Source: Caldilineaceae bacterium (GTDB lineage Bacteria; Chloroflexota; Anaerolineae; Caldilineales; Caldilineaceae). Taken from it: 64,000 nucleotides of DNA. The position numbers were made by a program, and so were the translations under genes. Shown here in pieces: positions 25,715-33,956 of this stretch. The stretch's first letter is position 1, and each line of letters opens with the position of its first letter. The notes beneath the pieces are model-generated. The model worked only from the letters and a program-made list of their open reading frames with translations. It ran no database searches and had not been told where the DNA came from. Where the stretch lies: positions 3,042-67,041 of the forward strand of contig JAPKMW010000064.1 in the NCBI GenBank assembly GCA_026645575.1, in the 5' to 3' direction.

Positions 25715-28012
25715 ATGCAACTTTTTGATGGCGCACAGGTATTTACCACCGAAATGGGTGGGCGTACCCTGAGCATCGAAACCGGCGTTCTGGCTGCACA
25801 AGCCGGCGGCGCCGTCACCGTGCGTTACGGCGACACGGTTCTATTCGCCACCGCGACCATGAGTCGCGAGGTCAGGCCGGATATTAATTTTTTCCCCCTG
25901 ACCGTTGAGTTTGAAGAACGGCTCTATGCTGCCGGCCGTATTCCTGGCAGTTTCCAACGCCGCGAAGGACGCCCCGGTGATGAGTCGATTCTCTTGTCGC
26001 GCTTGGTCGATCGTCCCCTGCGCCCCCTCTTCCCCAAAGGTTTTGTCAACGAAGTGCAGATCATTATCACCGTTCTCGCTTCTGACAATGAAAACCTGAT
26101 GGGGCCGCTGGCGATTATTGCTGCATCGGCTGCGCTGCATATCAGCGACATTCCCTGGAATGGCCCGATTGGCGGCGCCACGGTTGGCTTTGTCGATGGC
26201 GAGTTTGTTGTCAATCCGACGGCGACTGACATGGGACATAGTTCGCTCGATCTCACCGTGGCCGGCACCCACGACAACATCTTGATGGTGGAAGCGGGCG
26301 CCCGTGAGATTCCCGAAGATATGATGCTTGATGCGCTCAAGCTGGCGCACGAGTCGATGCTGCCGGTGATTGAGACGATTAACGCCATGCAGGCGCAGGT
26401 TGGTAAAGCCAAAGTCACCGACTATGCCGTTGCCCTGCCCAGCGAAGAAACCCTGACCACGGTCAAAGCGTTGGCGGCGACGCGGGTCAGTGAAGCTTTG
26501 GCCGGGGGCCTTGACAAGCATGCCTTGAAAGATGCGTTCAATGCGGTTCAAGCTGACGTAAAAGCGCACTTTGCCGCCCAGGTGGCAGCCGGCGCCGCCG
26601 CCACCCTCTATGTCGGTGATGCCTTTGACGCCGTAGTCAAAGAAGCCACCCGCCAGCGCATTTTAGCCACTGGTACGCGCCCCGATGGCCGCCAAACCAC
26701 GGAAATTCGCCCGATCAGTGTGCAAGTGGGCAAGTTGCCGCGGGTGCATGGCTCCGGCCTCTTTATGCGTGGCGAAACTCATGTGTTGAGTGTCGCCACC
26801 TTGGGTACGCCCGGCGATGCCCAACGGTTGGATAACTTGCAACCAGCCGATGCCAAGCGCTATATGCACCATTACAACTTCCCGCCCTTTAGCACCGGTG
26901 AAGCCTATCCCATGCGCGGCCCCCGCCGCCGTGAAATTGGTCATGGCGCTCTGGCCGAACGAGCCTTGGTGGCGGTGATTCCCGAAGATTTCCCCTATAC
27001 CCTGCGTGTGGTGAGTGAAGTGGTGAGCAGCAATGGTTCGACCAGCATGGGGTCAGTCTGCGGCAGCACATTGGCCTTGATGGATGCCGGCGTGCCGATT
27101 ACCGCACCTGTCTCCGGTATTGCCATGGGCCTGGTGCAAGATCAGGAGAGTGGCGCCTACAAGATCCTGAGTGATATTCAAGGCTTGGAAGATGCCCTGG
27201 GCGATATGGACTTCAAGGTCGCCGGCACGGAACATGGCATTACCGCCCTGCAAATGGATCTGAAGATCAAGGGGCTGGACTTTGAAATTCTCCGCCAGGC
27301 GCTATCGCAGGCGCGCGAAGGTCGTATGCACATTCTCGGCAAAATGATGAATGTCCTGCCGGAGCCGCGCCAACAGATGAGTGAATTTGCCCCGCGCATT
27401 CTCACCATCCACATCGATCCGGAGAAGATCGGCAAGCTGATCGGCCCCGGTGGCAAAGTAGTGCGCGGCCTGCAAGAGCAATACAGCGTCAAGATCGACA
27501 TTGAAGAAGATGGCACCGTCTACATCTCCGGCGAAGGCTCCAAGGCCGAACAGGCGTTGGAACAGGTTGCCAACATGACCGAAGAGGTCGAAGTCGGCAA
27601 GATCTACACTGGCACCGTGGTGCGCGTCGAACCCTACGGCGCCTTTATCAACATCCTGCCCGGCATCGATGGCATGGTGCATATCAGCCAACTGGCCGAC
27701 TATCGCGTCGATAAAGTCGAAGACATTGCCAACCTGGGCGATGAACTGACGGCGATGGTCGTCGATGTCGAAGGCGGTAAGGTGCGTATGAGCCGTCAGG
27801 CCGTCCTCGAAGGCTGGAGCGTGGAAGAAGCCCAAACCCGTGATCGCGGCGGACGCGGTGGCGGTGGTGGTGATCGCGGCGGCGACCGGGGTGATCGCCG
27901 TGGCGGTGGTGATCGCGGCGGCCGCGGTGGCGACCGAGGCGGTGATCGCGGTGACCGGCGCGGCGGCGACCGGGGTGATCGACGCGGTGGCGACCGGGGT
28001 CCACGTCGGTAA
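25715..28012 (+). CDS. pnp: Polyribonucleotide nucleotidyltransferase (PNPase) with Gly-Asp-Arg tail
   Basis: 3'-5' phosphorolytic exoribonuclease of 765 residues. Two RNase PH-like domains are complete (for instance [20 protein letters not shown] and [17 protein letters not shown]), then KH ([16 protein letters not shown], about 570-590) and S1 ([20 protein letters not shown], about 628-647). From about residue 708 a 58-residue tail is made almost only of Gly, Asp and Arg ([13 protein letters not shown]). Such tails bind RNA or drive condensation in other proteins. AAAGGAG precedes the ATG. A strong terminator follows. Confidence 0.98.
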   Translation: MQLFDGAQVFTTEMGGRTLSIETGVLAAQAGGAVTVRYGDTVLFATATMSREVRPDINFFPLTVEFEERLYAAGRIPGSFQRREGRPGDESILLSRLVDRPLRPLFPKGFVNEVQIIITVLASDNENLMGPLAIIAASAALHISDIPWNGPIGGATVGFVDGEFVVNPTATDMGHSSLDLTVAGTHDNILMVEAGAREIPEDMMLDALKLAHESMLPVIETINAMQAQVGKAKVTDYAVALPSEETLTTVKALAATRVSEALAGGLDKHALKDAFNAVQADVKAHFAAQVAAGAAATLYVGDAFDAVVKEATRQRILATGTRPDGRQTTEIRPISVQVGKLPRVHGSGLFMRGETHVLSVATLGTPGDAQRLDNLQPADAKRYMHHYNFPPFSTGEAYPMRGPRRREIGHGALAERALVAVIPEDFPYTLRVVSEVVSSNGSTSMGSVCGSTLALMDAGVPITAPVSGIAMGLVQDQESGAYKILSDIQGLEDALGDMDFKVAGTEHGITALQMDLKIKGLDFEILRQALSQAREGRMHILGKMMNVLPEPRQQMSEFAPRILTIHIDPEKIGKLIGPGGKVVRGLQEQYSVKIDIEEDGTVYISGEGSKAEQALEQVANMTEEVEVGKIYTGTVVRVEPYGAFINILPGIDGMVHISQLADYRVDKVEDIANLGDELTAMVVDVEGGKVRMSRQAVLEGWSVEEAQTRDRGGRGGGGGDRGGDRGDRRGGGDRGGRGGDRGGDRGDRRGGDRGDRRGGDRGPRR

Positions 28013-28032
28013 GCTGTAAGTAAATATAGGAT

Positions 28033-28064
28033 AAAAAGCCGCAGCTTCAATGCTGCGGCTTTTT
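28033..28064 (+). terminator. Rho-independent terminator of pnp
   Basis: AAAAAGCCGCAGC (28033-28045), six-base loop, GCTGCGGCTTTTT (28052-28064). A classical GC stem with a T-run, 20 bp past the pnp stop. Confidence 0.95.
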
Positions 28065-28112
28065 GATTGTGTTGTTCTTCTCGTTGGGGTAGTGCGAAGT
28101 GCGATGCGTAGA

Positions 28113-28141
28113 TTTACATCCACCTTGAACAATGTTATAAT
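28113..28141 (+). promoter_or_regulatory. Promoter of the small protein/C39 pair
   Basis: TTTACA (28113-28118), 17 bp, TATAAT (28136-28141). It lies 39 bp before the start codon at 28181, with AGGAGA as ribosome site. This is the best sigma-70-type promoter in the window. Confidence 0.8.
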
Positions 28142-28180
28142 AAGCAAGCAATTGAATGCTTGTAATCATAGGAGAAGATT

Positions 28181-28531
28181 ATGGCAACAGACATAGTCAC
28201 CATCCGCAATGGTACGACTCGTCATAAAAGCAGCCGTCCTGCACTCTCAGCGACGCGTGCCATTGCTAAGGCTAATGGCTATCTCTCAAAATATGTCGGT
28301 GTGCTTTTTGGCGCCGAAACGCCTGTTTTCCTGCCGCTGCCGCGCCCGATCTGGCAAGTGTCTGTCACCTTCAAGATGAATGACATCGGCCCGTTTACTG
28401 TAGGGCTGTTGGATGTTGATGCAGCAACCGGCGAAGTTTTGCCCCTATCGACAGAACAAATCCTCAGCATTGAAGAGCGAACCGATGCCTATCTTAAAAG
28501 TCGCACATACGCGCCAGAAACAGCAGGCTGA
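28181..28531 (+). CDS. Hypothetical protein, partner of the C39-like protein
   Basis: Protein of 116 residues with no firm family. The basic, Ser/Thr-rich N-terminus (residues about 1-30) precedes a compact beta part with FLPLPRPIWQVSVTF and GLLDVDAATGEVLPLSTEQI, whose 'D-x-x-T-G-E-V' turn recalls PepSY-type or inhibitor-like small domains. It has its own promoter and ribosome site. Its 3' end overlaps the next gene by 47 bp in another frame, so the two are expressed together. It could be an inhibitor or a substrate of the peptidase-like partner; this is a guess from position. Confidence 0.65.
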   Translation: MATDIVTIRNGTTRHKSSRPALSATRAIAKANGYLSKYVGVLFGAETPVFLPLPRPIWQVSVTFKMNDIGPFTVGLLDVDAATGEVLPLSTEQILSIEERTDAYLKSRTYAPETAG

Positions 28532-28949
28532 TTGTCTTGCCGACTGTGCGTTCATGGCGCTTACCCACCTCGGCGTTGCTGTGCGCTATGATCGGTTGTT
28601 ACGCTTGCTGCAAGTTAAATCATTTGGCGCCTCCTTTTATAACCTACGCGCCCTGGATGAGGTAGGCGTCTCCGCTACCTTTGGGGATGGCGATATGGCA
28701 ATTCTCGAAGCATATCTGACCCAACAGCTTCCTGTATTAACCTCAGTCGATACACAGGATCTACCATACTGGGATACAATGGAACGGCATGTTGTACTCG
28801 TCGTCGGCATTGATGCCACAACCGTTTACTTGAACGATCCGGCTTTTGCTGCTGCCCCGCAACCAGTGGAGCGCCGCACCTTTGAATCAGCCTGGCTGCG
28901 ACGCGAGTATGTTTACGGGGTGATTCAATTGAAATCGACCAAGCGCTGA
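28485..28949 (+). CDS. C39-like cysteine peptidase-domain protein
   Basis: Protein of 154 residues that is essentially one C39 (bacteriocin-processing) peptidase domain. The start at 28485 gives MPILKVAHTRQKQQADCLAD, which fits the domain's usual beginning, with the oxyanion Gln and catalytic Cys in QADCLADC. The His is in ERHVVLVVGID and the Asp in YLNDPAF. No transporter or membrane part is attached, unlike true bacteriocin exporters. It overlaps the preceding small gene. It may be a stand-alone processing protease. Confidence 0.75.
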   Translation: MPILKVAHTRQKQQADCLADCAFMALTHLGVAVRYDRLLRLLQVKSFGASFYNLRALDEVGVSATFGDGDMAILEAYLTQQLPVLTSVDTQDLPYWDTMERHVVLVVGIDATTVYLNDPAFAAAPQPVERRTFESAWLRREYVYGVIQLKSTKR

Positions 28950-29008
28950 TCGATAAGCAACATCCGATTTATATTTTTCTAAATATGCGACCGAAAGGAG
29001 TATGGCCG

Positions 29009-29253
29009 ATGACCGCCTTCGACATCCGGCTCTTTGGCGCTATTGAGATTCGGCGGAATGGTGAGTTATTGACTGGGTTTCGTTCGCAAAAAGCATTGGT
29101 CTTGCTGGCCTATTTGTTGTGTGAACAGCGCCCCGTGGCGCGTGAGTACCTGGCCGGGTTGGGCTGGCCAGAGAGCGACCAAAGTCAGGCGCTAGGTCTC
29201 TTGCGTCGTTCGCTGCATGACTTACAGCGCCAATTGCCCGACTGCCTTGTGCA
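29009..29253 (+). pseudogene. N-terminal remnant of a SARP/AfsR-type regulator
   Basis: About 80 codons encode the start of a trans_reg_C winged helix: FDIRLFGAIEIRRNGELL, RSQKALVLLAYLLCEQRPVA, GWPESDQSQALGLLRRSLHDL. The gene has a good AAAGGAG ribosome site but runs directly into the antisense 3' end of the luciferase-like gene at about 29253, losing the rest of the DNA-binding domain and all BTAD/ATPase parts. It is not closely similar to the two intact SARP genes further on. It marks the left edge of the 29-58 kb block and suggests a deletion or insertion there. Confidence 0.7.
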
Positions 29254-29259
29254 GAATCC

Positions 29260-30189
29260 TCAACGCCCCGCCAACTGCGCCACCACCGGCGCAAAGATCT
29301 CCAAATCTTTGGGGAAGACCGTTACGTAGGAGATGCCAAACTGCTCCCGCCACAGTTGCACCGTTTCGGTGATTTGGGCCACGGTTCCCACCAAGAAATG
29401 CACCGAGTCGAGCATGGCGTCCGCTGGCAGACCCCACTTCTGCCCCAGTTCCTCGGCGGCCGCTTGCTGGTGATCGGTGACCACGACCTCAAAGACCAAG
29501 GTGTTGATCTCCAGTGCGGCAAAGCGCTCCCCAGCGGCCTGCTGCACCCACGCCAGCTTTTGCGCGGTCGCCGTGTGCAGAATGTCAGTAAAGTCAAGGG
29601 TGCCGCCGGCCGCTTTGGGTACGAGGCCCACAATATTCGCCTCGCGCCCGGCCAGCGATAACAGCCGTTTGCTGCCACCGCCAATAAAGAGCGGCGGGTG
29701 GGGCTGCTGGATCGGCTTTGGTTCGCCCACCAATGCCTGGAGAGTGTAGTATTCACCGGCAAAGGTAACCGTCTCCCCCTGCAACAGCCGCTTGACAATC
29801 TGCACCGACTCAATCAGGCGGCTGACGCGCACGCCTGGCGGGTCGAAAGGGATGCCGGTGGTGGCGTAATCTTCGATCTTCCAGCCGGCGCCCAGACCCA
29901 GTTCCAGCCGCCCACTGGAGAGCAGATCGAGGGTGGCCGCTTCTTTGGCCAACAACGCCGGATGGCGAAAGTCATTGTCGATCACATAGGTGCCAATGCG
30001 CAGCTTGGTTGTCGCCTCGGCCATGATGAGCAACGACAAAAAGACGCTCATCTGTGGCTCAAAATGGTCAGGCATGACGATAGTTGCATAGCCAAGATCT
30101 TCAATCTTACGCGCCAGGTTGACTAACTCTGTGCGTGAAGCGGCAGGAAAACCGCCAGTACCAAACCGAAAGGGGTGTAACATACGCAT
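29260..30189 (-). CDS. Luciferase-like F420-dependent oxidoreductase (TIGR03621-like)
   Basis: LLM-class oxidoreductase of 309 residues. The N-terminus FRFGTGGFPAAS and the IEDLGYATIVMPDHF, LRIGTYVIDNDFRHPALLAKEAATLD and SSGRLELGLGAGW segments are typical of the F420-using branch. The C-terminal part has LVGTVAQITETVQLW. Cofactor F420 rather than FMN is inferred from the subfamily. It is the last gene of the block, downstream of the DUF4188 gene (39-bp gap), and its end truncates the SARP remnant. Confidence 0.88.
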   Translation of the reverse strand: MRMLHPFRFGTGGFPAASRTELVNLARKIEDLGYATIVMPDHFEPQMSVFLSLLIMAEATTKLRIGTYVIDNDFRHPALLAKEAATLDLLSSGRLELGLGAGWKIEDYATTGIPFDPPGVRVSRLIESVQIVKRLLQGETVTFAGEYYTLQALVGEPKPIQQPHPPLFIGGGSKRLLSLAGREANIVGLVPKAAGGTLDFTDILHTATAQKLAWVQQAAGERFAALEINTLVFEVVVTDHQQAAAEELGQKWGLPADAMLDSVHFLVGTVAQITETVQLWREQFGISYVTVFPKDLEIFAPVVAQLAGR

Positions 30190-30228
30190 TATTCTCCTTT
30201 TCTCCTGAAGCAGGCGCAGATAAACCGT

Positions 30229-30708
30229 TTACGTAGGGGTTGACAGATGCTCACGGCGGGCGCGTGCCGTGGTGCGTGGCCCAGTGGCGGGCACAATCCG
30301 CCCCACTTTGCCCAGACCGAAGGGGGGCATACTGCCATAGGTTGTTTCATATTGCCCCGGTGCGATGCAATAGGTTTCATGCCAAATGCCCACATCGCCA
30401 TTGCTGTAGCCGACTTGCTGGTTAAAGGCGGACCAAGCGGGCAGGTGCAGATGGTCTTTACTGCGCGCATAGGCTTCCAACTGGTCAAAGGAACGCCAAT
30501 ATTGCACAATGACGCCAGGCGACATCGTGTGGCCCAAGAAACCGAGTTCGGGGTGGGCAGACAACTCGCGAATCATGCGGAGCATCCCTAGAAACACGGG
30601 TAGCCACTTGTGAACCTTCCAGGGTTTGTTGATACGCATCCCGATCAGGAAGACGACAAAGTCCCCATCCATTTCTGCGGTCATCTTTTGGTTGTAAATT
30701 GGTGGCAT
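30229..30708 (-). CDS. DUF4188 family protein (monooxygenase-like)
   Basis: Protein of 159 residues of the DUF4188 type, a dimeric alpha-beta barrel-like family sometimes annotated as phenylacetaldoxime dehydratase-related or monooxygenase. Recognisable segments are [44 protein letters not shown] and [24 protein letters not shown]. Its ATG comes 3 bp after the stop of a panE remnant, so it may have been the next gene of that older operon. It is followed by the luciferase-like gene. Confidence 0.8.
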   Translation of the reverse strand: MPPIYNQKMTAEMDGDFVVFLIGMRINKPWKVHKWLPVFLGMLRMIRELSAHPELGFLGHTMSPGVIVQYWRSFDQLEAYARSKDHLHLPAWSAFNQQVGYSNGDVGIWHETYCIAPGQYETTYGSMPPFGLGKVGRIVPATGPRTTARARREHLSTPT

Positions 30709-30711
30709 TCG

Positions 30712-30815
30712 TTATGGTCTCCCATTGGCATACGGTTTCAAAAGATCACATCCTGCCTACTCTGCGCCAAACAGCCTCCGATATAGCCTCCCACACCACC
30801 GACGGCACTTTTCAT
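30712..30815 (-). pseudogene. Internally deleted ketopantoate-reductase-like remnant
   Basis: From an ATG at 30815 about 25 codons read MKSAVGGVGGYIGGCLAQSR and end QDVIF before a stop, close to the N-terminus of the intact reductase at 39801-40724 (GVGGLGGYIGGRLAHSGQDV). Directly after, in another frame, come LKPYANGRP and a stop, which matches the intact protein's C-terminus LKPYANGALV. So first and last codons are joined and roughly 270 codons are gone. Confidence 0.8.
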
Positions 30816-30845
30816 GATACGTTTTCCCTGTCCAAATGGTTTGTG

Positions 30846-30965
30846 CTATTGAATCTTTGGCATAGACAAGGCGCCCATCTGCTGTAAAAAGCCGAGCGCA
30901 TCCCACTGTCCCCACTGCCGACCTTCGACAATCCGGCCCTGCTCTAGCCGATTGCAGAATAGCGT
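30846..30965 (-). pseudogene. 3' remnant of an ester cyclase (SnoaL-like) gene
   Basis: The minus strand reads LEQGRIVEGRQWGQWDALGF then LQQMGAL before a stop at 30846. This corresponds to the C-terminus of SnoaL-like ester cyclases, including the intact gene at 33059-33463 (NGQMAEEWLMYDQLGLLQQIGA). There is no start codon and no N-terminal part. Just upstream is a SARP-type site like that of the intact gene, so promoter and 3' end were joined by an internal deletion. Confidence 0.7.
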
Positions 30966-30986
30966 AACAACGTCCTTCAAACGTCC
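30956..30986 (-). promoter_or_regulatory. SARP-type direct repeat, class A, site 1
   Basis: ACGTCC occurs at 30970-30975 and 30981-30986, an 11-bp period. In the minus-strand sense this is GGACGT twice, followed after 8 nt by the -10-like TATTCT (30956-30961). The layout equals the sites at 33514, 38769 and 57729. Here it precedes the ester-cyclase and panE remnants and the DUF4188 gene. Confidence 0.6.
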
Positions 30987-31011
30987 CCTACTCGGTTAGC
31001 ACATTACAGCC

Positions 31012-31908
31012 TCACCGCTTACCGAAAAACTGCCGGGCAAAGTCATCCACCGCAGTCGGCGGAATGCCATAGGTTGCCGCGGTCTTCTGCATATCAATGA
31101 CTGAATCGGCCATTTCCAACGCCGTCAGTAAGTGACCCATGCCTGGCGGAACCAGGGGAATGGGCGCACCGGGTGCAACATAGTGGATAGGTAGTTCCTG
31201 ACCCACCACCGCACCCACGGCTGTCACCACGTCTGTCCAAGAGGTGGGTGTTGGCCCGGCGATGAGAATTTCTTGCTGCTGGGCGGCTGGATTGTCCACA
31301 GCCACCACCGCATAGGCCGCCACGTCAGCCATGGCGACAAAGGCTTGTTTGCGTGTACCCGCGCCCACCAATGTCACCGGTTGGCCGGCTTGCAGGGGGA
31401 TCCCGACGATGACGCCGATCCACAGTTCCATAAACGGCCCCGGCTTGAGGATGGTATAGGTCAGTCCACTCGCCTTGAGGTACACCTCGCATTGGCCTTT
31501 GGCATCGAACAAGGGATTGGGGTGGTTGGGCGCACTGCCCAAGGCCGAGGTGTAGACAAAGTGGCGCACCCCGGCGGCCTTAGCTGCATCGATTAAGTTT
31601 TTCGTGCCCTGTAGATCGACACTGTCAAAGGTATCCTCACCCCCGCGCATGGCGGCATTGGCCGTGGTGATGACGGTGTCGATGCCCACACAGGCCGTAG
31701 CCAGCGACGCCCGATCCTTCAAGTCACCAGCGACCGGCTGCGCGCCCGCGTCAATCAAGGCTTGCGCCGCCGTTGCCATGCCTTGGGGGGCTAGTGCGAC
31801 CGAAGGCGAGTTCTGTCGCACCAAGATGCGTACTGCTTTTCCCTGGGCGAGTAGTTGACGGGTAATCATGCCGCCGAGAAGGCCGGTCGCACCGACAAGT
31901 AGTATCAT
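31012..31908 (-). CDS. NmrA-like NAD(P)-binding reductase (SDR), copy 1
   Basis: Atypical short-chain dehydrogenase of 298 residues. The nucleotide-binding loop is LVGATGLLGGMITRQLLAQG at the N-terminus; AGDLKDRASL, VITTANAAMRGG and VRHFVYTSALGS follow. The usual Tyr-x-x-x-Lys pair is not clear, as in NmrA/QOR2-type quinone reductases and sensor proteins. It is closely similar to the gene at 52116-53012. It follows the AraC gene at 32038, and a 21-bp-spaced direct repeat stands upstream. Confidence 0.9.
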   Translation of the reverse strand: MILLVGATGLLGGMITRQLLAQGKAVRILVRQNSPSVALAPQGMATAAQALIDAGAQPVAGDLKDRASLATACVGIDTVITTANAAMRGGEDTFDSVDLQGTKNLIDAAKAAGVRHFVYTSALGSAPNHPNPLFDAKGQCEVYLKASGLTYTILKPGPFMELWIGVIVGIPLQAGQPVTLVGAGTRKQAFVAMADVAAYAVVAVDNPAAQQQEILIAGPTPTSWTDVVTAVGAVVGQELPIHYVAPGAPIPLVPPGMGHLLTALEMADSVIDMQKTAATYGIPPTAVDDFARQFFGKR

Positions 31909-32037
31909 AGGGTTTCTCCGTAGCAGAAAGGTACGTGATGTTGGGTTGGAAAGGTCGTTACTGCTTGGCGGTAATGTTGGTCAAGGTGGGCTAGCTGCCC
32001 CATTACTGATAGGTCTTTTTTTTGTCGAGTTTCAAGT

Positions 32038-33003
32038 TTAGCACACCGGTAGGCTGTCGTCTTCCTCATTCTTGCGCGGTTTTTGTCTATTCTTGCGCAT
32101 TGGGAGTAAAGCGCCAGGGGTCACACCTAAGGTACGTTTAACATGGCGGGTCAGGTGGCTCTGCCCGGCAAAGCCGACGGCATGAGCCACGGCGCTGATC
32201 GAGTGCTGGCCCGCCACCAACAGGGTTTTGGCCTGTTCCACCCTGCACTGCAGCACATATTGGTAAGGTGGTAGCCCGGTCGCCTCTTTGAACTTGCGGG
32301 CGAAATGATAAGGGCTGAGATGAACCAAGGCGCCCAGTGCTTCGAGGGTAATTTCTTGCGTCAAGTGTTCATGCACATAGTCACGCACTTGGCGCAGGGC
32401 CTCTGCTGACAACCGTCCATTGGTTGATGGCGGCGCCACCGCAAAGACGGCATGGTTGCGCAACAGGTGGATCGCCAGCGTGCGAAAGAGGCTTTCCAGA
32501 TAGATCGTTCCCAGCAACCCACCACTCTGCAATTCCCCCAAGATGGCCTGGCCGATGGCGTGAACCAGCGGATCGGCGTGACCAGTGCGCGGCAAGAACT
32601 CCAGGCAAGCGGGGGCATAGTCCACATCTTGTAATGCCGTCTTCTTAGTCAATGCTGGCGGCAGGCTTAAGATCAGCGCCTCTGCCGTGCCGTCAGCCTC
32701 CCATGTCCGCGGTTCGCCACGTGGAATAAGGATTAAATCACCAGGCGTAATTTTTGTATGAACCCAGCGCTCCATCTTCATGGATAAGCGTTGCACTGGT
32801 CGTAGTTGGATGATCAAGAGATCTTCCACAAAGGCTGGTACGGTGAACGGAAAACTCGTTGTTAGTTCTTGTCGCCCGCCACAGGCAACAACATCTTCCG
32901 GCAACCGCGGCGGTGGCGGATGCAAAGGAACGGCGGTTGGCCCGAACGCATAGGGATCAATCTCCGCAAAGGAAGATAAATCAGGGCTAGAGGATGAAAG
33001 CAC
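32038..33003 (-). CDS. AraC-family transcriptional regulator, copy 1
   Basis: Regulator of 321 residues starting at a GTG (33003) with AAAGGAAA upstream. The N-terminal sensor half (about 10-190) opens with FAEIDPYAFGPTAVPLHPPP, shared by all three AraC proteins of this window. The C-terminal half (about 208-305) has both helix-turn-helix units: ITLEALGALVHLSPYHFARKF and ISAVAHAVGFAGQSHLTRHV. The ligand is unknown; a cupin-like pocket is plausible. The tail past the DNA-binding part (RKNRQKPRKNEEDD) is basic and unique to this copy, and is encoded by the 21-bp repeat region. Confidence 0.92.
   Translation of the reverse strand: MLSSSSPDLSSFAEIDPYAFGPTAVPLHPPPPRLPEDVVACGGRQELTTSFPFTVPAFVEDLLIIQLRPVQRLSMKMERWVHTKITPGDLILIPRGEPRTWEADGTAEALILSLPPALTKKTALQDVDYAPACLEFLPRTGHADPLVHAIGQAILGELQSGGLLGTIYLESLFRTLAIHLLRNHAVFAVAPPSTNGRLSAEALRQVRDYVHEHLTQEITLEALGALVHLSPYHFARKFKEATGLPPYQYVLQCRVEQAKTLLVAGQHSISAVAHAVGFAGQSHLTRHVKRTLGVTPGALLPMRKNRQKPRKNEEDDSLPVC
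32068..32098 (-). promoter_or_regulatory. 21-bp-spaced direct repeat, copy 1
   Basis: ATTCTTGCGC at 32068-32077 and 32089-32098. The surrounding 40 bp (32059-32100) closely match 49529-49570, with TTTGTCTATTCTTGCGCA identical in both. The spacing of two helical turns is that of AraC-type half-sites. It lies in the 3' end of the AraC gene, about 160-190 bp before the reductase start. Confidence 0.5.
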
Positions 33004-33058
33004 TGGGTTTCCTTTCTCTCTAAAGTCAGGTGTTCCTACGGGACAGGGTATGGGGTGG

Positions 33059-33463
33059 TTACGTAGGAATGGCGCCGATCTGTTGTAACAACCCCAGTTG
33101 ATCGTACATCAACCACTCTTCGGCCATCTGGCCATTGGCGATGCGGAAGATGTCGATGCCGGTAAATTGGACTGGCTTGCCGGTCGCGGGGATGCCGGCA
33201 AACGCGCCCTGGTGTGTGCCGCGTCCGGTGTAGCGGATCGCCACTTTATTGCCTTCTGCCAGCGAATCCTCTACCGTGAAATGGATATCGGGAAAGGCCG
33301 TCCCCACGGCGGTCACAAATTGCCGAAAGCCTTCACGCCCAATCGGCTGTCCGTTGCTGATCAAGTTGGCGGCAATCAACTCGTCGATCGTCGCAAGCTT
33401 GCCTTGGTTCCAGATCTCTTCGACGCGGCGTTGAATGATCTGCTGGTTGGCTGTGGTAGACAT
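33059..33463 (-). CDS. SnoaL-like ester cyclase
   Basis: Protein of 134 residues of the SnoaL-like/ester cyclase type (NTF2-like fold). Typical segments: VEEIWNQGKLATIDELIAAN, FRQFVTAVGTAFPDIHFTVE, KVAIRYTGRGTHQG, IPATGKPVQFTGIDIFRIAN and the end EEWLMYDQLGLLQQIGAIP. Relatives close polyketide rings or hydrolyse and isomerise small substrates; most are uncharacterised. A class A SARP-type site lies about 65 bp upstream. A truncated relative is at 30846-30965. Confidence 0.88.
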   Translation of the reverse strand: MSTTANQQIIQRRVEEIWNQGKLATIDELIAANLISNGQPIGREGFRQFVTAVGTAFPDIHFTVEDSLAEGNKVAIRYTGRGTHQGAFAGIPATGKPVQFTGIDIFRIANGQMAEEWLMYDQLGLLQQIGAIPT

Positions 33464-33513
33464 GGTTTTTCCTTTCGTTCCTATTTTGTCAGAAATACAT
33501 ACATTCTCGCTTT

Positions 33514-33544
33514 ACCGTACAATGGTAACGTCCTCATAACGTCC
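33514..33544 (-). promoter_or_regulatory. SARP-type direct repeat, class A, site 2
   Basis: TAACGTCC occurs at 33526-33533 and 33537-33544, exactly 11 bp apart. On the minus strand the two GGACGTTA units are followed after 8 nt by TACGGT (33514-33519) as -10-like box. The ester cyclase start codon is about 50 bp further down. Confidence 0.65.
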
Positions 33545-33587
33545 GTTACCTAGATGTGCCGATTTTGAGGAAATTCAGCAGTGTGGG

Positions 33588-33794
33588 TTACATCTCTGCG
33601 CATTCACTGGCGACACTCGTTTCTGCATGAAGATACAGAAACGTCAGTAATTCATCAAAGGTAGTAAAGGTCCAACGCTGACCACTTTGGATATGCTGTA
33701 ACTCGCCTTGCCACTCATATTCAGTCGGTGAAGAGGCTTCTCTTGTCGACCAGAGCCGGATCAAAAATGATGCATAAAAGGTAATAGCAGCCAT
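33588..33794 (-). CDS. Small SARP-associated protein, copy 1
   Basis: A 68-residue protein of no named family. It begins MAAITFYASFLIRLWSTRE and contains WQGELQHIQSGQRWTFTTF followed by DELLTFLYLH. The paralogue at 53042-53260 shares YASFLIRL-STR, EWQGE-QHIQSGQRWTF and ELLTFL-LH. Both copies stand directly downstream of a SARP gene and behind a class B direct repeat. The hydrophobic start might be a strand rather than a membrane helix. It may be a partner or an output of the SARP protein. An in-frame ATG at 33869 is less likely as start, judged from the paralogue. Confidence 0.75.
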   Translation of the reverse strand: MAAITFYASFLIRLWSTREASSPTEYEWQGELQHIQSGQRWTFTTFDELLTFLYLHAETSVASECAEM

Positions 33795-33901
33795 GCTGAC
33801 CTCGCTCCACTGTGAATGTTTGCTAGCGATACTGTAAAACTGATAGACATTACACAAGTAACTATCCACGACAAGAAATTCTTGTCCTCAACTTGGCTAA
33901 G

Positions 33902-33935
33902 AGGGTAGCATGAAGGTGTCTACAAATTGTCTACA
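33902..33935 (-). promoter_or_regulatory. SARP-type direct repeat, class B, site 1
   Basis: TGTCTACA at 33917-33924 and 33928-33935, an 11-bp period; minus-strand -10-like TACCCT at 33902-33907, 9 nt from the proximal unit. It is located between the SARP gene and the small-protein gene, about 110 bp before the latter's start. Confidence 0.65.
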
Positions 33936-33956
33936 AATAATTGCGGGCTGTTTGGG

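Noticed and set aside
27846..28010. Repetitive GATCGCGGCGG-type DNA as a possible CRISPR or minisatellite
   Set aside because: It encodes the Gly-Asp-Arg tail in the pnp frame; no spacers of constant length.
27302..28147. Long minus-strand frame opposite pnp, rich in Ala, Thr and Ile
   Set aside because: Shadow of the repetitive PNPase tail and body; no start signals and no family.
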